Shown piece after piece: positions 18,325 through 27,303 of a stretch of 64,000 nucleotides of DNA (positions are counted from its first letter, which is position 1; every line of letters begins with the position of its first letter). The position numbers and the translations under genes were made by a program. The stretch covers positions 124,001 through 188,000 of the forward strand of contig NZ_BAYD01000003.1 in NCBI RefSeq assembly GCF_000685075.1. The letters run 5' to 3'. A model generated the notes under the pieces. It saw only the letters and a list, made by a program, of their open reading frames with translations, was not told the DNA's origin and searched no databases. The DNA comes from Paraburkholderia oxyphila NBRC 105797 (GTDB lineage: Bacteria > Pseudomonadota > Gammaproteobacteria > Burkholderiales > Burkholderiaceae).

Positions 18325-18479
18325 CGTTGTTTCCTCCTCGACCTGCTTTTCTTTCTAATCTGGCTCTAAATCGAGCGGAGTAAGGCCGACGAGGCTCGCC
18401 GGCTTTCTGGTGCAACGGCAAACGACGCACCACTTTAACCGAAAGCGGCGGCGCCGTTGTAGCCCGATTCGCCCGTTTT

Positions 18480-18492
18480 TGTGCACTGCACA
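18480..18492. promoter_or_regulatory. Palindrome upstream of pntAA
   Basis: TGTGCA, 1 base, TGCACA lies about 156 bases upstream of pntAA and 144 bases before the NUDIX start. It is a plausible regulator site, but the length (6-bp arms) is short. Confidence 0.35.
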
Positions 18493-18508
18493 CAACACTT
18501 TGAGATGT

Positions 18509-18524
18509 CCGACCGGACGGTCGG
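18509..18524. promoter_or_regulatory. 7-bp inverted repeat upstream of pntAA and the NUDIX gene
   Basis: CCGACCG, 2 bases, CGGTCGG is a perfect dyad 17 bases from the TGTGCA palindrome. No T-run follows it. Together the two could be operators for the divergent promoters. Confidence 0.4.
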
Positions 18525-18635
18525 CGATGACCATTGCAGGCTGCTGCCGGATTCCGCGCACCACCTGCATAGCGTTGCCGGGCGCGCGATCCGGCCCCGG
18601 GCAGCGTTATGCGCGTGCCGGTAAAATAGCGGCCC

Positions 18636-19139
18636 ATGAATGATGAAACCTGGGCACCCCACGTCACCGTGGCCGCGATCGTCGAGCGCGACGGGCGTTT
18701 TCTGCTCGTCGAGGAGCACACGCCGGCCGGCTTGCGCCTGAACCAGCCCGCCGGGCACCTGGAAGCGGGCGAGACGCTTCATGAGGCCGTCGTGCGCGAG
18801 ACGCTGGAAGAAACCGCGTATGCGTTCGCGCCCGAGGCGCTGGTCGGCATGTACATGACCCATTTCGGCAAGCCCGGCGAAAGCGGCACGACGTATCTGC
18901 GCTTCACGTATTGCGGCAGCGTCGCGAGCGAGCCGCAAACGCGCGCGCTCGATCCCGACATCGTCCGCACGCTGTGGCTGAGCGCCGACGAACTGCGCGC
19001 CGCGAGCGAGCGTCATCGCACGCCGCTCGTCATGCAATGCGTCGACGATTACCTCGCGGGCAAGCGCGTGCCGCTCGACTTCGTGCATACGCACGCAGTT
19101 GGGCCCAAAGCGGAACCCAAGGCAGGACCCAAAGGCTGA
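18636..19139 (+). CDS. NUDIX hydrolase (NudJ-like)
   Basis: A 167-residue pyrophosphohydrolase. The Nudix box is complete (GHLEAGETLHEAVVRETLEE), with its REXXEE core binding the divalent metal. The layout resembles NudJ/YmfB, which acts on thiamine pyrophosphate precursors and nucleoside phosphates, and which in many Proteobacteria lies directly upstream of mnmA as here. A TAAAAT -10 hexamer at 18622-18627 puts transcription start within about 2 bases of the ATG, so the mRNA may be leaderless. The last 15 residues are a low-complexity KAEPKAGPKG tail. Confidence 0.9.
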   Translation: MNDETWAPHVTVAAIVERDGRFLLVEEHTPAGLRLNQPAGHLEAGETLHEAVVRETLEETAYAFAPEALVGMYMTHFGKPGESGTTYLRFTYCGSVASEPQTRALDPDIVRTLWLSADELRAASERHRTPLVMQCVDDYLAGKRVPLDFVHTHAVGPKAEPKAGPKG

Positions 19140-19163
19140 AAGCAGCAACAAGGCAGCAGACAA

Positions 19164-20396
19164 ATGAGCAAACGTAAGGTCGTGGTAGGCATGTCGGGCG
19201 GCGTCGATTCGTCGGTTACCGCATGGCTGCTCAAGGAGCAGGGGTTCGACGTCGTCGGTCTCTTCATGAAGAACTGGGAAGACGACGACGACGGCGAGTA
19301 CTGCTCGACGCGCCAGGACTGGATCGACGTGGTGTCGGTCGCGGACCTGATCGGCATCGACGTCGAGGCGGTGAACTTCGCCGCCGAGTACAAGGACCGC
19401 GTGTTCGCGGAGTTCCTGCGCGAGTATTCGGCGGGCCGCACGCCGAACCCCGACGTGCTCTGCAATGCCGAGATCAAGTTCAAGGCCTTCCTCGACCATG
19501 CAATGTCGCTGGGCGCCGAGACCATCGCCACGGGCCATTACGCGCGCGTGCGCCAGAACCCCGAACGCAACGGACGTTTCGAGCTGCTCAAGGCCCTCGA
19601 TCAAACGAAAGATCAGTCGTACTTCCTGCATCGCCTGAATCAGGCACAGCTTTCGAAGACGATGTTCCCGCTCGGCGAAATCCCGAAGACGAAGGTGCGC
19701 GAGATCGCCGCGCAGATCGGCTTGCCGAACGCGAAGAAGAAGGATTCCACCGGCATCTGCTTCATTGGCGAGCGGCCGTTCCGCGACTTCCTGAACCGCT
19801 ATCTGCCGACCAGGCCCGGCCCGATGATGACGCCCGAAGGCAAGGTCGTGGGCGAGCATATCGGTCTTGCGTTCTACACGTTCGGGCAGAGAAAGGGCAT
19901 CGGCCTTGGCGGCAGCAAGGACGGCAGCGGCGACCCGTGGTTCGTCGCGGGCAAGGACATGGCCACCAATACGCTCTACGTCGTGCAGGGCCACGACCAC
20001 CCGTGGCTGCTCTCGCACGAGCTGCGCGCGGGCAACGTGAGCTGGGTCGCGGGCGAGCCGCCTGCCGACGGCCACGCGTGCGGCGCGAAAACGCGCTATC
20101 GCCAGGCGGACGCACCCTGCTCGTTCAGGACCGCGCCCTCGGGCGTGGACGGCGTCGACGGCGGCTCGGGCCAGTTCGCGCTGCACTTCCCCGCGGCGCA
20201 ATGGGCCGTGACGCCGGGCCAGTCGGCGGTGCTGTACGACGGCGACGTGTGCCTCGGCGGCGGCATCATTGAATCCGTCACGACTTTGGAGCCGCACGTG
20301 CCCGCAGTGCCGCCACCCGTCGCGCCGAAGAAAAAGCGCACGCCGCGCAAGAAGTCCGCGCAGTTCGCCGCATCGGCGGCGCAAGGCCAGGCGTAA
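19164..20396 (+). CDS. mnmA: tRNA 2-thiouridine(34) synthase MnmA
   Basis: MnmA thiolates the wobble uridine of Lys, Glu and Gln tRNAs using sulfur relayed by the Tus proteins or a desulfurase. The PP-loop ATP site SGGVDSS is at residues 11-17, and the two catalytic cysteines are C100 ([12 protein letters not shown]) and C199 ([11 protein letters not shown]). The length of 410 residues exceeds the usual 360-380 because of a roughly 30-residue C-terminal tail rich in Lys, Arg, Pro and Ala. It follows the NUDIX gene by 24 bases. A hairpin with a T-run follows the stop. Confidence 0.97.
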   Translation: MSKRKVVVGMSGGVDSSVTAWLLKEQGFDVVGLFMKNWEDDDDGEYCSTRQDWIDVVSVADLIGIDVEAVNFAAEYKDRVFAEFLREYSAGRTPNPDVLCNAEIKFKAFLDHAMSLGAETIATGHYARVRQNPERNGRFELLKALDQTKDQSYFLHRLNQAQLSKTMFPLGEIPKTKVREIAAQIGLPNAKKKDSTGICFIGERPFRDFLNRYLPTRPGPMMTPEGKVVGEHIGLAFYTFGQRKGIGLGGSKDGSGDPWFVAGKDMATNTLYVVQGHDHPWLLSHELRAGNVSWVAGEPPADGHACGAKTRYRQADAPCSFRTAPSGVDGVDGGSGQFALHFPAAQWAVTPGQSAVLYDGDVCLGGGIIESVTTLEPHVPAVPPPVAPKKKRTPRKKSAQFAASAAQGQA

Positions 20397-20403
20397 GTTC
20401 ACG

Positions 20404-20433
20404 CGCGCGACGCAGCACGCGTCGCGCGTTTTT
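20404..20433 (+). terminator. Terminator after mnmA
   Basis: A 10-bp stem (CGCGCGACGC with GCGTCGCGCG), a 5-base loop and a run of five T, 7 bases after the mnmA stop. Confidence 0.8.
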
Positions 20434-20758
20434 CACCTTCCTCCCTTCCAGACGCACCCGAAGTCATCCGGGCTCGACTGCGCTCAAACACCCTTCTTGC
20501 CGGCACTCGCACTCCGCGCGCGGCCTTCCCCCATCGCCTCTGTGCGATCCTCGCCACGCGCGATACGTTGTTCCATCCCCGGTTTCATTCCCGGCTGTTG
20601 CCTTTTTGCCGGCCAAATTCACAAACTTGCGGCATCATTCGGGCACGCTGGCGCCTCACCCGGGCGCGGCCGGCGCGCATGGCCCCGCCCCGGGGCGCCC
20701 TGACCTGGGCGGCCCCCACCGGCCACGCGCAGCGAAACAAGAGATCGAGGAGTTCCCC
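20434..20758. other. Intergenic region before the glutamate-synthase-domain gene
   Basis: About 325 bases with no gene. The only clear signal is GAGGAG eight bases before the downstream ATG. No promoter motif is convincing. Confidence 0.4.
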
Positions 20759-22366
20759 ATGTTTTCCCGACGTTATCTCGCCATGTGGTGTGCGGTGCTG
20801 CTGCTGGCGGCCTGTGTTCTCGCAGCGGCGTTCCATCATCTGTCGTGGCTGTGCGCCGTCGTGCCCGCGCTCATCGTCGCGCTCGGCATCTACGACATGA
20901 CCCAGCAGCGCCACGCCATCCTGCGCAACTATCCGCTCTGGGGCCATCTGCGCTTCCTGTTCGAATTCGTGCGGCCCGAGATCCGCCAGTACTTCGTCGA
21001 AGACGACACCGACGAAAAGCCCTTCTCGCTCGTGCAGCGCAGCGTGGTCTACCAGCGCGCGAAGAACACCGTCGACAGCCGCCCGTACGGCACCGAGCTC
21101 GACGTGAAGGCGGTCGGCCACGAATGGATCAGCCATTCGCTCGCGCCGACGAAGCTCGCGGGCAGCGACTTCCGCGTGCTCGTGGGCGCAGAGCGCGAGC
21201 AGCCGTACTCGATGTCGATCTTCAATATCTCGGCGATGAGCTTTGGCGCCCTTTCCGCCAACGCGATCCGCGCGCTCAATCTGGGCGCGAAGAAAGGCGG
21301 CTTCGCGCACGATACCGGCGAAGGCTCGATGTCGAAGTATCACCGCGAAAACGGCGGCGACATCATCTGGGAGATCGCCTCGGGCTACTTCGGCTGCCGC
21401 AACGACGACGGCACCTTCAGCGCCGAGAAATTCCAGCGCCTCGCCAACGAGCCGCAGGTGAAGATGATCGAGGTGAAGCTCTCGCAAGGCGCGAAGCCGG
21501 GCCACGGCGGCATGCTGCTGGCCGCGAAGGTCACACCCGAGATTGCCGAGACGCGCGGCATTCCGATGGGCCAAGACTGCGTCTCGCCCGCGCGCCATTC
21601 GGAGTTCTCCACGCCGCGCGGCCTGCTCGAATTCGTCGAGCGCCTGCGCAAGCTCTCGGGCGGCAAGCCCACCGGCTTCAAGCTCTGCATCGGCCACCCG
21701 TGGGAATTCTTCGGCATCGCCAAGGCCATGCTCGAAACGGGCATCCTGCCTGACTTCATCGTCGTGGACGGCGCCGAGGGCGGCACGGGCGCCGCGCCGA
21801 TCGAGTTCACCGATCACATCGGCACGCCGCTGCAGGAAGGCCTCCTGCTCGTGCACAACACGCTCGTCGGCATCGGCCTGCGAGACAAGATCAAGATTGG
21901 CGCGAGCGGCAAGATCATCACCGCGTTCGATATCGCCAAGACGCTCGCGATCGGCGCGGATTGGGTCAACTCGGCGCGCGGCTTCATGTTCGCGGTGGGC
22001 TGCATCCAGGCGCAGAAGTGCCATTCGGACCGCTGCCCGACCGGCGTCGCCACCCAGGACCCGGCGCGACAGCGCGCGCTGAACGTGCCTGACAAGGGCG
22101 AGCGCGTCTACTACTTCCATCGCAACACGCTGCACGCGCTGCAGGAAATTCTCCAGGCCGCGGGCCTCGACAGCCCCGCCGATCTGCGCGCGCACCACAT
22201 CGTGCGGCGCGTGTCGTCGTATGAAGTGAAGCTGATGTCGGAGTTGCTCAAGTACCTGAAGCCGGGCGACCTGCTCGAAGGCCGCTACCGCTATCAGCTG
22301 TACGAGAAATGGTGGCCGGTCGCGCGCAGCGATTCGTTCGCGCCGAATGTGGAAAAGATCGTCTGA
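20759..22366 (+). CDS. Membrane-anchored FMN-binding glutamate synthase-domain protein
   Basis: A 535-residue protein with two N-terminal hydrophobic segments (about residues 8-25 and 27-45), then the FMN-binding synthase domain of GltB. Landmarks are ISAMSFGALSANAI, GEGSMSKYH, GGMLLAAKVTPEIA, DGAEGGTGAAP and the iron-sulfur cysteines in CIQAQKCHSDRCPTGVATQ. It lacks the glutaminase domain of true glutamate synthase and has no GltD partner nearby, so the amino donor and product are unknown. The ATG at 20759 follows GAGGAG by 8 bases. A strong hairpin follows the stop. Confidence 0.9.
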   Translation: MFSRRYLAMWCAVLLLAACVLAAAFHHLSWLCAVVPALIVALGIYDMTQQRHAILRNYPLWGHLRFLFEFVRPEIRQYFVEDDTDEKPFSLVQRSVVYQRAKNTVDSRPYGTELDVKAVGHEWISHSLAPTKLAGSDFRVLVGAEREQPYSMSIFNISAMSFGALSANAIRALNLGAKKGGFAHDTGEGSMSKYHRENGGDIIWEIASGYFGCRNDDGTFSAEKFQRLANEPQVKMIEVKLSQGAKPGHGGMLLAAKVTPEIAETRGIPMGQDCVSPARHSEFSTPRGLLEFVERLRKLSGGKPTGFKLCIGHPWEFFGIAKAMLETGILPDFIVVDGAEGGTGAAPIEFTDHIGTPLQEGLLLVHNTLVGIGLRDKIKIGASGKIITAFDIAKTLAIGADWVNSARGFMFAVGCIQAQKCHSDRCPTGVATQDPARQRALNVPDKGERVYYFHRNTLHALQEILQAAGLDSPADLRAHHIVRRVSSYEVKLMSELLKYLKPGDLLEGRYRYQLYEKWWPVARSDSFAPNVEKIV

Positions 22367-22430
22367 GGGTTTGATGGTTTGATGGTTGCGCGCCGCTTGC
22401 CGCCCGGGTCGATGTCTGGCGGCGGCGCGA

Positions 22431-22467
22431 AAAAAAAGCGCGCAAGAATATATTGCGCGCTTTTTTT
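22431..22467. terminator. Bidirectional terminator
   Basis: A perfect 15-bp stem, seven A plus GCGCGCAA pairing with TTGCGCGC plus seven T, with a 7-base loop. It separates the convergent glutamate-synthase-domain and GST genes and has T-runs in both directions. Confidence 0.92.
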
Positions 22468-22508
22468 ACGTCTTCATGCGGGCGACGGCACGCCGCCGCC
22501 CGCGGGCA

Positions 22509-23120
22509 TCAAGCCTGCGGCACCGTATCCGCGAACGACTGGCGCTGCATGAGCTTGTCGAAATGCCGCGCGAGATTGGGATGCGGCTCGCGCCAGTCGA
22601 GCTCCGGCATGCGGAAGTCGAGGTAGCCGAGCGCACAGCCGACCGCGATGTCGGCGAGCGTATAGCGGTTGCCCGCGCACCACGCATTGCCCGCAAGGCC
22701 CTTGGCCATCGCGTTCAAGCCCTCGCGGATTTTGCGCTCCTGACGCGTGATCCATGCCTCGCAGCGCTGCTCGGGCGTACGCTGCGTGCCTTCCAGGCGG
22801 ATCAGCACGGCGGCGTCGAGCATGCCGTCGGCGAGCGCCTCCCAGCACCGCACCTCCACGCGCTCGCGCCCGCCCTGCGGAATCAGCTTGCCGACCGGCG
22901 AGAGCATGTCCACGTATTCGCAGATCACGCGCGAGTCGAACACGGCTTCGCCGTCCTCCATCACGAGACACGGCACCTTGCCGAGCGGGTTGAAATCGTG
23001 GATTGCCGTCTCGGCGCCCCACACGTTTTCAAGCACCAGCTTGTAGTCGATTTTCTTTTCGGCGAGCATGATCCGCGCCTTGCGGACATACGGGCTGCCG
23101 AGCGAACCGATAAGTTTCAT
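22509..23120 (-). CDS. Glutathione S-transferase family protein
   Basis: A 203-residue GST. The N-terminal thioredoxin fold begins MKLIGSLGSPYVRKARIML, with the glutathione contact region NPLGKVPCLVMEDG and DSRVICEYVD at residues 45-70. An all-helical C-terminal domain follows, with the N-capping motif YTLADIAVGCALGYL. It is likely a detoxifying or stress-related enzyme; the substrate is unknown. The ATG at 23120 begins the fold directly; the open frame upstream (50 residues) lacks family similarity. Confidence 0.9.
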   Translation of the reverse strand: MKLIGSLGSPYVRKARIMLAEKKIDYKLVLENVWGAETAIHDFNPLGKVPCLVMEDGEAVFDSRVICEYVDMLSPVGKLIPQGGRERVEVRCWEALADGMLDAAVLIRLEGTQRTPEQRCEAWITRQERKIREGLNAMAKGLAGNAWCAGNRYTLADIAVGCALGYLDFRMPELDWREPHPNLARHFDKLMQRQSFADTVPQA

Positions 23121-23333
23121 CACACCTGCCTTTTCTGGAATCCGGCGGAAGTATACGTTGGAATGCCCCAATTCTGACGGGTCACCTTCCTTGGCGCCGG
23201 ATTTCTCCGATCCGCGCTGTCGGCTCGATGCAACAGCGGCGTCTTGCGCGAGTGGGGTTGCGCTACGCATTGCGCCACGAATACGGGCGCTAGCCGGCCG
23301 ATGCGGGTTCTACACAGGCGCTACAATCGCACG

Positions 23334-24821
23334 ATGGACACGACCCTCACGGAAAGCGCCTCGGCCGCCTCGCGCGCCGCTGCCGATGCGCCGCGCGGCC
23401 CCGATGGCGGCGCCGCGCTGTACCGCGCGCGCCGCGAGCGCGTGCTCGCCGCATTGCGCGCCAAAGGCGGCGGCGTGGCGCTGGTGCCCACCGCGCCCGA
23501 GGCGCTGCGCAACCGCGACGCCGAATATCCGTATCGGCACGACAGCTACTTCTACTACCTCACCGGCTTCACCGAGCCCGAGGCGCTGCTCGTGCTCGAC
23601 GCGAGCGCGGGCGAGAATCAGCCCGTGTCGATCCTGTTCTGCCGCGCGAAGAACGTCGAGCGCGAAACGTGGGAAGGCTTTCGCTTCGGGCCGGACGGCG
23701 CGCGCGAGGCGTTCGGCTTCGACGCCGCGTTTGCCATCGACGAGGTCGACACCCAGGTGCCGCGCCTCATCGCCGATCGCCCGGCGCTGCACTATGCGCT
23801 CGCGGCCAATGCCCGCTTCGATGCGCAAGTGAAGCGCTGGATCGAAGCGGTGCGCGCGCAATCGCGCAGCGGCGTTGCCGCGCCGGCCGCTGTGTACGAC
23901 CTCGTGCCGCTGCTCGACGACATGCGCATCGTCAAGGACGCGCACGAGCTCGACACCATGCGCCGTGCCGCGAAGATCTCGGCGCTCGCGCACGTGCGCG
24001 CCATGCAGGCGTGCCGCCCCGGCATGCGCGAATACGAGATCGAAGCCGAGCTGCTCTACACGTTCCGCAAGCATGGCGCCCAGGCGCCCGCCTATGGCTC
24101 GATCGTCGCGACCGGTGCGAACGCCTGCGTGCTGCACTATCCGGCCGGCAATGCGGTGGTGCGCGAAGGCGACTTGATTCTGATCGACGCCGCCTGCGAG
24201 CTGAACGGCTATGCATCAGACATCACGCGCACCTTTCCCGCGAGCGGCCGCTACACGAGCGCCCAGCGCGAGCTCTACGAGATCGTGCTCGCGGCCCAGC
24301 AGGCCGCCATCGACGCCACGCGCGCGGGCGTGAACTTCGAGGCGCCGCACGAGGCCGCCGTGCGCGTGCTCGCGCAGGGGCTGCTCGACACGGGCATCCT
24401 GGACAAGCAGCGCTTCGCAAGCGTCGACGAAGTGATCGCCGAGCGCGCCTATGCGCGCTTCTATATGCATCGCACGGGGCATTGGCTCGGCATGGACGTG
24501 CACGACGCCGGCGACTACCGCGAGCGCGATGCGCAGGCCGGCCTCACAAGCGCAACGGGCAGCGCGCACTCCGCTGGCGCACCGGGCGCCGCCGCCGCGC
24601 CGCCCTGGCGCACGCTGCGGCCCGGCATGACGCTCACGATCGAGCCGGGCCTCTACGTGCGCGCCGCCGAAGACGTGCCCGAGCGCTACTGGGACATCGG
24701 CATCCGTATTGAAGACGACGCCATCGTCACCGACACGGGCTGCGAGCTGATCACGCGCGGCGTGCCCGTGGCCGCCGACGAAATCGAGGCGCTGATGCAG
24801 AACGCGAGCCGCGGCGCGTGA
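23334..24821 (+). CDS. pepP: Xaa-Pro aminopeptidase (aminopeptidase P)
   Basis: A 495-residue creatinase-fold metallopeptidase that removes N-terminal residues before proline. The N-terminal domain covers about residues 28-190, and the pita-bread catalytic domain follows with the dinuclear metal ligands visible in LILIDAAC, SDITRTFP, RTGHWLGMDVHD, TIEPGLYV and IRIEDDA. A roughly 20-residue Ala/Gly/Ser insert after YRERDAQ is an oddity. TACAAT at 23322-23327 ends exactly 7 bases before the ATG, so transcription likely starts at the start codon. It is followed by ubiH, a common pairing in Proteobacteria. Confidence 0.95.
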   Translation: MDTTLTESASAASRAAADAPRGPDGGAALYRARRERVLAALRAKGGGVALVPTAPEALRNRDAEYPYRHDSYFYYLTGFTEPEALLVLDASAGENQPVSILFCRAKNVERETWEGFRFGPDGAREAFGFDAAFAIDEVDTQVPRLIADRPALHYALAANARFDAQVKRWIEAVRAQSRSGVAAPAAVYDLVPLLDDMRIVKDAHELDTMRRAAKISALAHVRAMQACRPGMREYEIEAELLYTFRKHGAQAPAYGSIVATGANACVLHYPAGNAVVREGDLILIDAACELNGYASDITRTFPASGRYTSAQRELYEIVLAAQQAAIDATRAGVNFEAPHEAAVRVLAQGLLDTGILDKQRFASVDEVIAERAYARFYMHRTGHWLGMDVHDAGDYRERDAQAGLTSATGSAHSAGAPGAAAAPPWRTLRPGMTLTIEPGLYVRAAEDVPERYWDIGIRIEDDAIVTDTGCELITRGVPVAADEIEALMQNASRGA

Positions 24822-24934
24822 GCCGTGCGAGCGACGCGAACGGCAGGCACGCCCAACGCTCTGACGGGCCGCCGCGCGCTCACAAGCGCCGAAGCGCGCA
24901 GGAAAAGCCAACGATCTGAAGTGACCCCAGCGAC

Positions 24935-26326
24935 ATGAATGCAGTGAACCCAGCAAGCGGGACCGGCCACGCGTCCAACGAGTATGACGTCATCATCGTC
25001 GGGGCGGGGCCGGTCGGGCTCGCGCTCGCCGGCTGGCTCGCGCGGCGCAGCGCGACGGCCGCGCTCTCGGTCGCGCTGATCGACGCGCGCGAGCCGGACG
25101 ACAGTGCCGGCGACCCGCGCGCCATCGCGGTCTCGCAAGGCAGCCGCACCCTGTTGCAGGCGCTCGCGTGGCCGCAGGACGCGACGCCGATCGAGCGCAT
25201 CCACGTTTCGCAGCGCGGGCACTTCGGCCGCACGCTCATCGACCGGCACGACTACGACTTGCCCGCGCTCGGCTATGTCGCGCGCTATGGCGCGATCGTG
25301 CAGTCGCTCGCGCACGCGGTGCGCGGCACGCGTGTGCACTGGCTGCATCACACGCATGCGCACGAGCCGGTCGTCGAGCACGACGGCGTCACGCTGCCCG
25401 TAGAAAGCGCGGGCGTCGCGCGCACGCTGCGCGCGCGCATTCTCGTGAACGCGGAAGGCGGGCTTTATCGGACGCAGTCCGCGCACAAGCGGCCGCGCGC
25501 CGGGTCACGTCAGGACGAAGACGAAGACGAAAATCAGGACGTGGCGGCAATGGAACACGCCGCCGTCGCGAGCCACGCCGCCGCTGCCGAGGCTGCGAGC
25601 GAGGCCGATGTGGCAGGCGCCACCACGGCCGCGCGCGACAGCGCCCCGCCGCATCGAACGCACAAGCAAACGCCAAAACGCACCCGCGACTACGACCAGA
25701 CCGCGCTGGTCGGCGTGGTGACGGTCTCGGCACCGCAGCCGCACGTGGCCTGGGAGCGCTTCACGGAAGAAGGCCCGATCGCGCTTTTGCCGATGGGCGG
25801 CGTGCGCGGCGCGGACTACGCGCTCGTGTGGTGCTCGGCGCCGGTCGAGGCCGAACGCCGCGCCCAGCTTTCCGACGCCGATTTCCTCGCCGAACTCGGC
25901 TCCGCCTTCGGCGCACGGATGGGCCGTTTTACGCACATTCACGGCCGCGCGTCATTTCCGCTCGGCCTGAACGCGCTCGATACGCTGGTCTCGGGCCACA
26001 ACCGCATCGCCGCGGTGGGCAACGCCGCGCAAACGCTGCATCCGGTTGCGGGCCAGGGGCTGAATCTCGGCCTGCGCGACGCTCATGCGCTCGTCGACGC
26101 CCTTGCGCAGCACGGCGCCACGCCGCTCGCGCTCGCCGACTTCGCGGGCCGCCGTGCCTTCGACCGCCGCATGACGATCGGGGCGACGGACACCCTCGCC
26201 CGGCTGTTCACCATCGACTTCGCGCCGCTCGCGACGCTGCGCGGGCTTGCGCTCACGGCGCTGGAATTCGCGCCGCCGGTGAAAGCGGCGCTCGCGCGGC
26301 AGATGATGTTCGGGCAAAGGAGCTGA
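24935..26326 (+). CDS. ubiH: UbiH-family FAD-dependent monooxygenase, ubiquinone biosynthesis
   Basis: A flavoprotein hydroxylase of the UbiH/UbiF/VisC group. The FAD-binding GxGxxG lies in DVIIVGAGPVGLALAGWLARR at residues 18-40, the second motif in AGDPRAIAVSQGS, and the C-terminal FAD motif in RIAAVGNAAQTLHPVAGQGLN. Position next to pepP supports UbiH. At 463 residues it is 50-60 longer than usual: residues about 178-250 hold a low-complexity, charged and Ala-rich insert (DEDEDENQD, then many Ala and His) between the NAEGG strand and the resumed domain at RDYDQTALVG. Whether the enzyme tolerates this is unknown, though the reading frame is intact. Confidence 0.9.
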   Translation: MNAVNPASGTGHASNEYDVIIVGAGPVGLALAGWLARRSATAALSVALIDAREPDDSAGDPRAIAVSQGSRTLLQALAWPQDATPIERIHVSQRGHFGRTLIDRHDYDLPALGYVARYGAIVQSLAHAVRGTRVHWLHHTHAHEPVVEHDGVTLPVESAGVARTLRARILVNAEGGLYRTQSAHKRPRAGSRQDEDEDENQDVAAMEHAAVASHAAAAEAASEADVAGATTAARDSAPPHRTHKQTPKRTRDYDQTALVGVVTVSAPQPHVAWERFTEEGPIALLPMGGVRGADYALVWCSAPVEAERRAQLSDADFLAELGSAFGARMGRFTHIHGRASFPLGLNALDTLVSGHNRIAAVGNAAQTLHPVAGQGLNLGLRDAHALVDALAQHGATPLALADFAGRRAFDRRMTIGATDTLARLFTIDFAPLATLRGLALTALEFAPPVKAALARQMMFGQRS

Positions 26327-26384
26327 TCGGATCGGTTTTAAATCTGATCTTCGAGCCGTATCTGTGCGCTTCAATATATGCAGT

Positions 26385-26411
26385 AGAATATCTACAATTT
26401 GTAGATATTCT
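26385..26411 (+). promoter_or_regulatory. vapBC operator: perfect 12-bp inverted repeat
   Basis: AGAATATCTACA, 3 bases (ATT), TGTAGATATTCT lies directly before vapB in an AT-rich stretch unlike its surroundings. It overlaps a TAGAAT -10-like hexamer at 26384-26389. VapB AbrB-type antitoxins bind such palindromes with VapC to repress their own operon, so this is very likely the autoregulatory site. Confidence 0.8.
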
Positions 26412-26424
26412 CAAGGGGGCACAC

Positions 26425-26667
26425 GTGGATATCGCCAAGATCTTCAAGCACGGCGGGTCGCAAGCCGTCCGGCTACCAAAGGAATTCCGCTTCGATGCAG
26501 AAGAGGTCCGGATTCGCCGACACGGCACCGCCGTGATTCTCGAGCCCGTTCCGCAAGACTGGGCCTGGCTAACCGCGCTGATCGGACCGGTCGACACCGA
26601 CTTCGAAAGTGCGGCCACCACGCAACCCGCCGAGCAACTGCGGCCCGGACTGGATCTGTTCGAATGA
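26425..26667 (+). CDS. vapB: VapB-type antitoxin (AbrB/SpoVT fold)
   Basis: An 80-residue antitoxin. The N-terminal swapped-hairpin DNA-binding domain reads AKIFKHGGSQAVRLPKEFRF, the classic VapB/AbrB pattern, with RRHGTAVILEPV completing it. The C-terminal tail (DWAWLTALIGPVDTDF) should wrap around VapC. The start is a GTG with AAGGGGG just upstream. The stop overlaps the vapC start as ATGA. The whole module is less GC-rich than its neighbours and sits between ubiH and dusB, suggesting insertion. Confidence 0.9.
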   Translation: MDIAKIFKHGGSQAVRLPKEFRFDAEEVRIRRHGTAVILEPVPQDWAWLTALIGPVDTDFESAATTQPAEQLRPGLDLFE

Positions 26668-27062
26668 AATTCCTGCTGGACACGAACGCCGTGATTGCAA
26701 TACTCAAGGGCGAAACTTCGATGCTGACGCAGTTGCGTGCGTACTTGCCGGTCGACTTTGGATTGCCCTCAATCGTGGCGCACGAACTGTATTACGCCGC
26801 GTACAAGAGCCAGCGTTCGACGCAAAATCTGGCGCGCGTCGAAGCGCTACAGTTTGAGGTCGTTGCTTTCGATGCGGAAGACGCCCAACACGCTGGCGAG
26901 ATCCGCGCCCGGCTGGCAGCCGCGGGCATGCCAATCGGCCCCTACGACGCACTGATAGCCGGGCAAGCGCGTGCCCGTCGACTGACGCTCGTCACGCACA
27001 ATGTGCGCGAATTTGCACGCGTGGACGGGTTGCGGGTTGAGGACTGGCAAGCTCATGCTTAG
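26664..27062 (+). CDS. vapC: VapC-type toxin (PIN-domain ribonuclease)
   Basis: A 132-residue PIN-domain nuclease. The acidic metal-binding residues are in place: D6 (KFLLDTN), E41 (HELYY) and D95 (GPYDALIAG), followed by THN at residues 111-113 in the position of the usual TNN. VapC toxins cut initiator tRNA or rRNA loops; the target here is not known. It is translationally coupled to vapB. Confidence 0.93.
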   Translation: MKFLLDTNAVIAILKGETSMLTQLRAYLPVDFGLPSIVAHELYYAAYKSQRSTQNLARVEALQFEVVAFDAEDAQHAGEIRARLAAAGMPIGPYDALIAGQARARRLTLVTHNVREFARVDGLRVEDWQAHA

Positions 27063-27206
27063 GTAAGGTTGCCTGCGCCCGAGACAGCGCTCCAAGCCAC
27101 CCAACAAGTATAAGGGTCGGATTTTTCAGGGAGCGCCTGCTCTTTCGAAGCCTTGCCCAGAACAACACCAGGGTCCGCAAGCCGAGACCCCACATCTCGT
27201 TAACGC

Positions 27207-27212
27207 TAAAAT
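27207..27212 (+). promoter_or_regulatory. -10 box for dusB-fis
   Basis: TAAAAT in a GCTAAAATATGCG context, 92 bases before the dusB ATG. It is the only good -10 box between vapC and dusB. No matching -35 box is clear. Confidence 0.4.
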
Positions 27213-27303
27213 ATGCGTTTCCCCATTTCGAGCCGCAGCCGCGCCAACGCCTTCGACGTCTGTTGAAGCCAGCCGGGCGCGGCGCTGCTTTCGTCCGCGC
27301 ATC

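Noticed and set aside
27063..27303. Possible insertion-sequence remnant downstream of vapC
   Set aside because: Near-repeats of GAGCGC and a GTATAAGGGTCGG motif are present, but there are no clear terminal inverted repeats or target duplications.
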